This document shows positions 10,735-18,861 of a stretch of 23,140 nucleotides of DNA, one piece after another. The position numbers were made by a program, and so were the translations under genes. Within the stretch, counting starts at the first letter, position 1. Each line of letters starts with the position of its first letter. A model generated the notes under the pieces. That model had not been told where the DNA came from, did not search any database, and saw only the letters and a program-made list of their open reading frames with translations. Origin of the DNA: Scedosporium boydii (Eukaryota > Ascomycota > Sordariomycetes > Microascales > Microascaceae); contig NJFT01000365.1 in assembly GCA_002221725.1 (NCBI GenBank), positions 1 through 23,140 on the forward strand. The letters are read 5' to 3'.

Positions 10735-10855
10735 GTACAGTAAAAGGCGAAATGGGTGTCGCTGATTTTTTAGTTAACTTTTTCAAGGACGGCGGGGTAA
10801 TCCTGTGGCTTGTGTGGCTTTGCGGGATCCACTTGTAGCAGGGAAGTACAGGTAC
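10735..10855 (+). repeat. Dispersed 121-bp repeat, copy A (MITE-like), inverted relative to copy B
   Basis: It matches the reverse complement of 13369-13494 along its whole length. The differences are scattered substitutions and a 5-bp indel at the TTAAC run. Similarity stops abruptly on both sides (starts at GTACAGTA, ends at ACAGGTAC), so the unit is discrete. The two ends are weakly alike when one is reverse-complemented (TACAGTA against TACCTGTA), as in short non-autonomous DNA transposons. No coding capacity is seen. Confidence 0.8.
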
Positions 10856-10973
10856 AGGAGACCGGCACCCACGGGGTCCGCAAATTCTTTTCGAAAGGAG
10901 TCTGAGAAGCAAGGCGCTTGCCTTGTGAAAGTGAAAAGAAAAAGAGTGAAAATGGCTGGGCTAATGGCTTATC

Positions 10974-11002
<29 letters not shown>
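10974..11002 (+). repeat. A29 homopolymer tract
   Basis: There are twenty-nine consecutive A residues on the plus strand (T on the minus), about 120 bp beyond the SET gene stop. It may be simple microsatellite growth, part of the SET gene 3' region, or the tail of a retroposed sequence on the plus strand. No target duplication is evident. Confidence 0.85.
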
Positions 11003-11006
<4 letters not shown>

Positions 11007-11124
11007 GAGACTCGCCGCTTTCCAACCTGACTCTCATCCTCCACCATCATCTCCTCGCAGATAGCTTCTATCAATCTGGCACAGCCTATCCTGCTCAACC
11101 AAACACTTTTTTGGAGTTTTTAAA

Positions 11125-12912
11125 TCATGGTTTGTTCAGACTGCGAAACAGTGCTGCCATGATCGAACTAGTACTCAACGAGTCAAAGCTCTCTGACCTC
11201 TCATCGCTTAAAGACTGGCTGTTATACCGCAGATCTTCGCCAAAAACATCCCAGGGGTAGTCGGCACCCGAGGTGGCCGGGTGCTTCGACCACTCGTTCT
11301 CTCTCCAAAGCCAATCGTCGAACTCCAACCCATCCATCTCTTGAGGGGGACTGATCCCTTGTGGGGAATCCACACAGGTTTCGTAGAGCCAATGCTGGGC
11401 AGGTCGGTCGGCCAACTGCTTTAGTCTCGCTGCCTCCGGGCTGTCATCGCCCTCAATAATGACCCTGGCGGCATATGATCTCTCAGCGAAGATCTTCGCT
11501 CTCGCCTCATCCCCGTTCGCGATTGCGATTTGAAATGCGTCATAGTACAACCTCGGGACACACGCATCCCAGACGCCTTCCTCTTCAAGCAGCCGAAGCA
11601 TAGTACGCACGAGATGAAGTCCCACGTCGTAGTCGGAGGTAGCCTCGTCCAAATCGCCAAGAGTGTCGTCGATGAATTGGATCTTGCTCAGCCTGAGATC
11701 ACTCTCCTCACGCTGGGCTGGCGATAGCATGCAGAGATCGCACCTGCAGTCGAAATGGAACTTTTGCTTCAAGAACCTTTGACGTTCTGTATGTTCCATC
11801 CTGCGGCTCAGGTATGAGATGGTAATTTCCTGTCCTTCTTCGATATCACTGAGCGCGTGGATAGTGAGGCGTCCGATGTTTGCATTCCATGTATTTTGCG
11901 CATTATGTTGGCAAGAGTGATTGATGCGAGATGCTTCGAGGAAAAGGCCTCCCTCACGGGCTTCGGAGCCGAGGGGTAGAACGTTCGTCCTGGCAATACC
12001 AAGGAATGGGCTGTGATCTCTTCCGTAGGCATTGTAAAGGGCGAAGAATGCCCGTTGATTATCCCTGTCTAAGCTCTTCAATGCTTTGATGATATGGCCA
12101 TCCACAACCTGGCGGTCGGGTTCGTCGCGAGGGACCTTGAATATGGGTTCCTCGGAAAGTATACGTGTGCCTTTGCGGATTTTGGAGGTTGCGATCAGGC
12201 CTTGCCCCTTACCCGGGATCAGTCTGATGGCGTATACATTTCCCTCCAGGTTAATTCCGGGCAGAGATGATGCCAAGACTTGATCGGGAGCAGATTGCGA
12301 GGAACGGTAGTCTTGCACCAAGTTTGAGGCTTGAGATAGGTTCGCAGCGGATGGGTGTCCGAGGCCGGCGGCGGCGGCGGCGGCGTCGAGTGATGTCGAC
12401 TTCGTCTCTCTTCGCTCTTCTCGGGCACGATTTGTCAGGTTCCACTCTTGTCCTGTTTCCAGTTCTCTAAGCCTTTTACTCGCATCATATACTTCCTGCC
12501 AATCATAATAGCCCCATTGCCGCTCATCACCGGTCTCATTCATCTCGTGCCAGAAATGGATTCTGCTGCCGAAGTACTTCCTCGCAATCTTATGCACGCT
12601 TCTGATATACGGCTCGGCCGGGGCCGTCAGACGCCCGCTAATCTTTGAGCTGAAGCGGAGGAAGTAGTCGCATCGGTCGGGATTGCTTGGCATGTGCGGA
12701 CACTCACCGACCATGAACCAAATGTAAACTTTGTCGGAGTGGTCGGAATCAGTCGACATATCTAGAACTTTACCATCCGTCCGTCTTCCTTCCTTATCAT
12801 AAACATCCTCATATCGGTGTATAATGTCGTCAAGGAATCGTTGATAGGTCTCTTTATTTACGGCAGTCGCTTCTAGCCGTGGGTAAATGTCAAAACCGCA
12901 GTCGAAGCCCAT
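11125..12912 (-). CDS. SET-domain protein with a fused N-terminal domain, 595 aa
   Basis: This is a single uninterrupted frame. The N-terminal domain, about residues 1-155, opens MGFDCGFDIYPRLE and includes FMVGECPHMP and CDYFLRFSSK. I recall it only as an uncharacterised fungal family. An acidic/polar linker follows with an Ala run at about 177-182, encoded by a CGG/GCC triplet repeat. The SET domain spans about 225-370: the start motif GKGQGLIATSKIRKGTRIL, the AdoMet/pseudoknot motif RINHSC at 329-334, and EEGQEITISYL at 358-368 with the conserved Tyr at 367. A post-SET Cys cluster, C-x-C-x2-C, is at 389-394. Such proteins methylate lysines on histones or other proteins. There is no MYND finger, so it is nearer SET5/SMYD-like fungal proteins than true SMYDs. 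The gene lies between two inverted repeat copies. Confidence 0.9.
   Translation of the reverse strand: MGFDCGFDIYPRLEATAVNKETYQRFLDDIIHRYEDVYDKEGRRTDGKVLDMSTDSDHSDKVYIWFMVGECPHMPSNPDRCDYFLRFSSKISGRLTAPAEPYIRSVHKIARKYFGSRIHFWHEMNETGDERQWGYYDWQEVYDASKRLRELETGQEWNLTNRAREERRETKSTSLDAAAAAAGLGHPSAANLSQASNLVQDYRSSQSAPDQVLASSLPGINLEGNVYAIRLIPGKGQGLIATSKIRKGTRILSEEPIFKVPRDEPDRQVVDGHIIKALKSLDRDNQRAFFALYNAYGRDHSPFLGIARTNVLPLGSEAREGGLFLEASRINHSCQHNAQNTWNANIGRLTIHALSDIEEGQEITISYLSRRMEHTERQRFLKQKFHFDCRCDLCMLSPAQREESDLRLSKIQFIDDTLGDLDEATSDYDVGLHLVRTMLRLLEEEGVWDACVPRLYYDAFQIAIANGDEARAKIFAERSYAARVIIEGDDSPEAARLKQLADRPAQHWLYETCVDSPQGISPPQEMDGLEFDDWLWRENEWSKHPATSGADYPWDVFGEDLRYNSQSLSDERSESFDSLSTSSIMAALFRSLNKP
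12366..12385 (-). repeat. CGG/CCG trinucleotide repeat within the SET gene
   Basis: Six perfect CGG units (plus strand) encode an alanine run in the linker between the N-terminal domain and the SET domain. Length variation here would alter only the linker. Confidence 0.85.
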
Positions 12913-13368
12913 CGTGGAGGGAGGGCAGTCGCGGATTGCTGATGTTTAGGAGAGGGCGAAGACAGAAGAGATGTTTGAGATCGCGGGTACGGCCGCAGGG
13001 TAAGGGTAGCAGAAAGGGTCACCGCAAGCAGTCTTGCTCCAGCTAGAGTATCGACGACCAGGTGGGTGGTCTTCAAGCACGACCACGTAGTGTCCCAGAG
13101 ATCTTTTTATAGAGTTGCGTGTCGGAATGGGGGACGATCGGCGCCTTTCTCGTCTTCTGGGAAGCGCGCAAAAGCGCGGAAGTAGGGAACCAAAAGTACG
13201 CTGTGGAAGCGAGGAATTTTGGGTTATGTCTGGTGCGTTGCTTCAACATTCGCCCACATCTCGGCAGGTGGGGCATGTCTGGCCGAGCCTGATGATGAGA
13301 AGTTTTTGTCTAGAATACGTTACCACCACCTGCTTGCCTGCTTGCCTCCAATAAAGCCCTTGAGCACA
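12913..13368. other. Upstream region of the SET gene
   Basis: This 456-bp stretch between the SET start and repeat copy B presumably contains the SET promoter. No further gene or repeat is recognised. Confidence 0.4.
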
Positions 13369-13494
13369 GTACCTGTACTTCCCTGCCACAAGTGGATCCC
13401 GCAAAGCCACACAAGCCACAGGCTTACCCCGCCATCCTTAAAAAAGTTAAGTTAACTAAAAAATCAGCGACACCTATTTCGCCTTCTACTGTAC
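13369..13494 (-). repeat. Dispersed 126-bp repeat, copy B (MITE-like), inverted relative to copy A
   Basis: Read on the minus strand it begins GTACAGTAG and ends ACAGGTAC, the same limits as copy A. It is 5 bp longer because TTAAC is duplicated. Its first nine minus-strand bases encode Val-Gln-stop, the last codons of the Zn2Cys6 gene upstream, so the insertion appears to have set that gene's 3' end. Confidence 0.8.
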
Positions 13495-15229
13495 ATAGTC
13501 GTGACACTGGTCTTTCCTCGAGCTATACACAGTACCGTCGACAGGTACCTTCTCGTGCCGGAATGCTAGACTGTTATGGAGGCCAGCACTTACTTTTGCC
13601 CGCTCCCGTGCCGCCCAAGTCTGTTCCAAGTCATTCCTGAACCGCGCGACCTGCGAGAACTTGACCAGATCCCAGCGCCGCTGCAGCTCGCACCGGATCA
13701 AGTCGATATGCTCCGCAGAGCTCATAAAGAAGCCCAACGTGTACGTGGGCCAGTTCCCCATGTAACAGCTGGCCCATCCGTCGTCGTTGCGGCGCGCCTC
13801 CAGGATCTGCACCGCCTTGGCCACCTGCCAGCAATCGCTTGGCATGGCCATCGGCAGGCCATCGGCAACGTCAACCTCCAGTGAAAGCTGCTCGAACATG
13901 ACCGACGCGATGACGGCGAAAAGGTAAAGCGCGTCGCGGTAATAGCTCTGCTGGCGGTTCTTGACGGCGTCACCTGGGAATAGTTCGACGCCCGGCTCCG
14001 GCTCGCGATTGCAGAGCAGCGCCGCCTCCCACATCTCGACCTCGCCGCGCAACTGGTCAATGGTGTCCTGGTCGCGTGGGAAGGGACATTGGAGTTGCTG
14101 CTTAAGGGAAAGGGTGAGCCGGAATAGTGACACGGGTACGCCGAGCACGGGGCTGTTGACACTGCGCGGCTGGTCCGGGAAGAACATAGAACGCTCGAGC
14201 AGGTCCTCGGCGCGGAACCAGAACTCGGCATTGAACTCGTAGTCAAGGCCTACGGGGTCCAACCACAGGCCGGTTGTCGCCAAGAAGATTTGGTAGAGGA
14301 GACTCTCGATGGCCAGCCTGTCGAAGAGGCGCTTGATCTGGATCTGGCCCTCGAGGAGGCGCATGGTCAGGATGCGCGTGGCAGCGTTGACGTGCCGCGG
14401 GATATCACTGTAGGTGCCTCTGCCCATACACTGTCGACGCACGACGTGCGTGCGTTAGCATTGCAAAAAGGCCTTCGATCAGCCGGAAGATTCCGGGAAG
14501 ACTGTAGAAAAAGAAAACATACGCCGTGGAGGTACAGTAGCATCACTGACATCAATATGCCATTGTGGTTTTGCAGCTCGTGCGCCGCCGTCTCTAGCAG
14601 GCGTGACAAGTCCTTGAGCGAGTTGGAGTAGTAAGTTAGCGCAAGCTCCTGCATGGTGGATGATGTGTCGATGAAGTGGATGTGCGATGCTGCGTTGGCC
14701 AACAGCGAGTAATACAGGCTCTTGTGGCGCGTCATCAATTCCTGGATCTCAATGATCCACCCGTTGTAGAAGCCTGGGTGCCCGTTCGGTAACAGCAACA
14801 GCCCATAGTAGCGCTCGATGAAGTGTCGCGAGATGACCATCTCCAAGTCGCGCGAGATGACGCCGTGCGCCGCGCCGGCTTCGGTAAGCAGGCGCAGCTC
14901 AAGTGGCACAGAAAGTGGGAGGCCGCCCCCCGCGATGCTACGGTTCGCGGGGGGGTTCGAGGAGGCTTTCTTGATCTGGTGTCGCGAACGCTCGTGCGAG
15001 GCGAAGCGCCGGTCCAGTAGGTCTGCCGACGACGGCCAGGCGCACTCGCGGCCAGTGCGGGCGCAATATCCGCATTCGGGCACCTTCTCGTCACACTTTT
15101 TGTGGCGCCGCCGACCTGGGAATGCAAGGTTAGAGGCGGGCGGGGGATGAGTAAGGGGATGTTCTACGGACATGGGAGGCACCCTGTCTTGGTGCGAAGC
15201 CTCGCCTTCGATGTACTATTCGTGGACAT
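13486..15229 (-). CDS. Zn2Cys6 transcription factor, three exons, about 531 aa
   Basis: This is a fungal binuclear-zinc regulator. Exons run 15229-15172, 15115-14523 and 14430-13486. Introns are 56 nt (donor GTCCGT) and 92 nt (donor GTATGT). The first intron splits the codon of the second zinc Cys, so the finger is complete only after splicing: Cys at 17, 20, 27, 34, 37 and 44, a perfect C-x2-C-x6-C-x6-C-x2-C-x6-C. A basic stretch (SHERSRHQIKK) follows. The rest matches the fungal TF middle region, with LMSVMLLYLHG continuing across intron 2 into CMGRGTYSDIPRHVNAATRIL. The last codons lie inside repeat copy B. A GTAAGT donor at 13593 offers an alternative: an intron to the AG at 13489 would put TAG straight after Lys and end the protein about 35 residues earlier. 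The gene is adjacent to an MFS carrier and an amidase and may regulate them; the target is unproven. Confidence 0.87.
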
Positions 15230-16005
15230 AATGGTATCAGGTATTGTAGCAGAAGAGTTAAGCAGAAGAGTTCTCCACACTTTGCATGTCTCCTTTTGGG
15301 GGGTTGTGGGTTGTTGGAGGGGGCAAAATGGCAAGGCCTAGACATGGCCGGTGAAGAGAGGTTTGACCGGGAAAGGGTTGGAGAGTTGGTCGATGGGCCA
15401 GGTCGAGCTATTTACGTGTGCCATCCAGCTAGATGGCGCTTCTCCACTCCTACTTGGCGCAACGATGCTAGTCTACTTCGTAGTTAATCACACCAGACTG
15501 GAGGAGGCCACCCCGTCCAGGATTTTGTGTTTCGCCTAGCCTTTTCTGGACCTACCCCGCGTCAGACTTGACCTTCGCTTACAATTCCCCATCCCAGGGC
15601 CGGTTGTCGAGTGCGGGGGACTTCTAACCAAATCGGGTGTATGCCTCCCACCTCCATTATACAGAAAAATATAGACAAGTGACCCGTATTTCCACAGGCC
15701 TTATTGATCTCCCATTATCATTAGCTACGAAGTACACGACAGTATTATATTAACCCCCTGGGACTGATGTCTCACCGAGATTGTGCAGGCAGAACAGGAC
15801 ATTCAGAAACTCGCAGGCGACCTGGTGTTATGAGAAATTGATGCGAATCGCCGCGACAAGCAGTTGCGAGGCCAATACAAGCCATTGGAAAATAGGTAAT
15901 TTAACACTCCAAGAAGCGAACCCAGCCTGGCCAAATTAAACTGAAAAGTGGCTCAACTACGTCATGACCATCACCTCCCCAGTTGGCGGCTTCACCTCGC
16001 CAAGT
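15230..16005. other. Intergenic region between the Zn2Cys6 gene start and the MFS gene stop
   Basis: The stretch is 776 bp. The part near 15229 should be the regulator's promoter and that near 16005 the transporter's 3' UTR. Both genes lie on the minus strand. No coding sequence, repeat or RNA is recognised. Confidence 0.45.
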
Positions 16006-17995
16006 TTAGGGGCTCTCCCACGTGGCCCTATCCTCATTGACCACCTTATGATACTTGCTGGCACTACGAATTCGAAGGGACTTCCCATACTTAATCATGG
16101 CGAAGAAGACGCAGGAGGCAGCCATGCCAACAAAAGCAGCCGAGATAAAACAGTTTTGTGTACCAAGGTTTGTCAACCATGGTGTGATGCTGGCGGTCTT
16201 GTCAGTCTCTGAAACTTTTATATACCACTGCACTGCACGAAGGAGAAACCTACCCGTAGCCCATAGCAAAAGACATAGTATTGCGCACAAGAATGACGGT
16301 GACGAGCGCATCGGCTCGGATCTCGTGGTAGCTGTCAATCAGGTAGTTGATACTCAGCGTGACGCCGACGGCAAAGGCGAACGCGACACAACCCATGGCG
16401 AACGTGAGGCCGAACCAGTGCACGCCCCGGGACGCGCCAACGCCCCACAAGATCAATGCAGCCGGTACCACGAAGACGCAGACTACGAACGGCCACAGGC
16501 GATGCTCGGCCTCCATGATACCGCCATTGCGGCGCGCCAGCTTAATGGTGAGCCAGTCGCTGAGCCGGCCAGAGAAGAGCGAGCCGACGACAGTGCCCAC
16601 GCAGCAGGCGACGTAGCTGAGGCCGACCATGGAGGGTGAGAAGTTGTAAGGCTCTCCAGACAGCACGATGGAGGCTGTGGCGTTGAGCACGTTAAACCAG
16701 ATGATGTAGGAGCCGTACGAGAAGCCCGCGTAAAAAATGACCGGCCAACTGAGGAATTGCAAGCTGCGTAGCGCTCGCCGGAATACATTCTGGCCTGGCG
16801 ACGGCTGCCAGAGCGACATCTTTTGGAAGAATGTCCGCGCTGGTGGGTATTCCTCGCCGGTCTCGGCCAAACGCGGTGCGGACTCAGAGTGCTCGGCGTT
16901 GGTAGCTTTTTCGTCAGCAGATGATCCCCCAGGAGCCATTTTAGTCTCGGTGTCAGATGCTGCTGACGGTGCCTTCCTGTTGTAGTTGGTTTCCTCCATA
17001 AAGAATAGTAGGAAGAGCAAGGTGCCGCCAAGGAAGATAGATGGCCAGTAGAAGACCCACTGCCATCCCTGGTACTGGGCGATGAAGCCGCAGATGATGG
17101 GTGCAAAGTAGTTGCTACCCAAGAGGGATAGAGTGTACAAGCCCATGTAAGTGCCACGCTCGTGGGTGAAATACTAGAGGGAAAGGTAAGCTTTGGCCTT
17201 TGGAGGCGCCTGAAAGCCGATGGACGTGGAACCAAGATGGCACTTACTATGTCGGTGATGGAGATCTCCGGAAGGGCTTCGATAGGCGCCAGAAGGAACC
17301 CCTGTATGATACATTTTGCAATCCATTCTCCATTGCTCTTGACGTACGCGCTGTAATACTTGGTGAGTTCTTTTCGCTCAGGAGACCACGGATCGGGGTT
17401 TGGTTCAATAGCTTACCTCCACACGCTCACTCCCTAGAGACGCAGATGTGACATCTCTGGTCAGCTGGGTTTGGAATTATACGGCTGGCCTTAATGTAAC
17501 TTACGATTCCTCCGACAGTAGAGATGATGTATGCCAGACGCTTGCCGTATCTCTGCGAGAAGGGCTGCCAGAAGAGAAGTCCCCAGCCCAGGAAGAGGAA
17601 CATGAAACCGGTACCCTCATTGAGCGTGCCGATCGAGACTCCGGACGCCTTGGACAGCGGAACAATGACAGAGTACACCGTGGAAACCGAAATGCCCACA
17701 AACCAAGTGTATCTATAATACTCATCGTTAGCTGCAGCTTCTTGACTCGCAAACTGGATTGATGTGACTGTATGGCAGTGTATCACACTTACAAGTTCTG
17801 GCAGATCAGGCTGAGAAGCTTGCGGCGGGGAGACCAGTTGAGGGGATCATTGGGGTCATTGGAAGGGGCCGGATCGAGGACAATATCCGCATGGCCGCCA
17901 GCATGGCGTGCTCGCATGGAATGATCCAAGTCTACAAGGTGGACGGTGCCGGGTATGGCCTCGGGCCCAGACATGTTTCCCAAAGCAGCAGCCAT
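16006..17995 (-). CDS. MFS transporter, HOL1/DHA1-like, six exons, 544 aa
   Basis: This is a plasma-membrane, proton-coupled carrier of the fungal DHA1 branch that includes yeast Hol1; substrates in that branch include polyamines and other cations, but this one cannot be named. Exons run 17995-17793, 17712-17505, 17433-17417, 17350-17248, 17173-16254 and 16189-16006. All five introns (80, 71, 66, 74 and 64 nt) are GT-AG, and the total of 1635 nt stays in frame. Exon 3 is a 17-nt microexon encoding Gly-Val-Ser-Val-Trp. Visible family marks are the cytosolic motif [13 protein letters not shown] (about 47-59), the first helix [32 protein letters not shown], then [13 protein letters not shown] after intron 4. 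A charged central loop (MEETNYNRK to about PARTFF) is followed by the C-terminal helices. It shares an upstream region with the divergent amidase gene. Confidence 0.9.
17417..17433 (-). other. 17-nt microexon of the MFS gene
   Basis: The microexon is flanked by a CTCTAG acceptor and a GTAAGC donor. Including it gives VGGI-GVSVW-SAYVKS, as expected across a family helix, and keeps the frame (17 plus 103 nt equals 40 codons). Skipping it shifts the frame. It is easily missed by gene finders. Confidence 0.8.
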
Positions 17996-18861
17996 ATGGA
18001 TGTTAGAGTATAGACAAGAAGCAGGGTGTGCACAAGAAAGTCAGAAATATGATAAAGGAAGAATACCATGGGAAAGCGACATGAGCGATTTGGGAAATCC
18101 GGGGTCACCCACGTCTTTTTAAAACTTTCACCTGGAGATGCAGGGGCTGTGTGTAGACATTTTTAACAATCATCAAATCTAACTGCCCGTCAAAGCATAA
18201 TATGTTGGGATAGTGCAGATTGACTCGAATCTATGCTGCCGTCGTGATAGCTGGCGAAAGGTTCAATTGGGAATTATCGATATTTGGCCCTACTCTGCAT
18301 TGTCCGGGGTAAGATGCCGGCCACTAGCCAATACCCTTTATTACCGACTGGTTGGAAACTCCGGGGTGGTGCGCATGGGCGCGATGGGTGGTGTGGCATC
18401 GGTGATTGACATCTGGAGTCGTAAATGGACATCATTGGTCGTCTCCGCACTTTACGCCCCTAAATATCAATCGCTGATGCCACCACCCATCATCCGGATC
18501 TTGGCAGAGCTCTGGGCCTCCGGCACACCCCTGGGCAGTTGCCGGAAACGGCCAATTAGGTGTTTTTACGACGATAGGAAGAGGTTCCCTTACTCCGTGA
18601 TGCCATCCCCACGCCGAGAACGGCATTTTCGGAAGTCGGCGAGTTCGGGATTTCTGCATCACCTACCTCATGGACTCACGGTCCTACTTTTGGCATGTCA
18701 TAAAAAGAAAGGTTTCCCATCATCTTCGCTCGAATTTTGCCCGCAGACCAGACTTCATTCAATTCAATCCAATAAACCCTATTCCTAGTCCTCTTCTGTA
18801 CCTCTTTTCATTCTAGACCCAGTTTCTTTCTTCCCTCATAAAGCCGTTCCACCGTGTCACA
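17996..18861. promoter_or_regulatory. Shared upstream region of the divergent MFS and amidase genes
   Basis: These 866 bp separate two divergent start codons and are a candidate bidirectional promoter. HGATAR sites, bound by AreA-type nitrogen regulators, occur at 18050-18055, 18245-18250, 18274-18279 (minus) and 18572-18577. About two or three are expected by chance, so they are only suggestive. CGG-bearing motifs suited to Zn2Cys6 proteins include CGG-AAA-CGG at 18543-18551. A pyrimidine-rich stretch at 18788-18850 leads into the amidase ATG. An open frame at 18213-18788 has no recognisable domain and was not called. Confidence 0.4.

Noticed and set aside
13722..14246. Second minus-strand frame within the Zn2Cys6 gene
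   Set aside because: It is an out-of-frame Ser/Arg-rich reading of the same GC-rich exon; the other frame carries the family sequence.
16055..16639. Plus-strand open frame of 194 codons
   Set aside because: It is antisense to the MFS exons, with composition typical of a shadow frame.
16483..17235. Minus-strand open frame of 250 codons in the MFS gene
   Set aside because: It is out of frame with exon 5 and runs across intron 4; it has no membrane-helix pattern.
18050..18577. Four GATA sites as proof of nitrogen control
   Set aside because: Two or three HGATAR matches are expected by chance in 866 bp on both strands, so four is not evidence alone.
18213..18788. Plus-strand open frame of 191 codons upstream of the amidase
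   Set aside because: It lies in the likely promoter, has no recognisable domain, and its composition is unlike the neighbouring genes.
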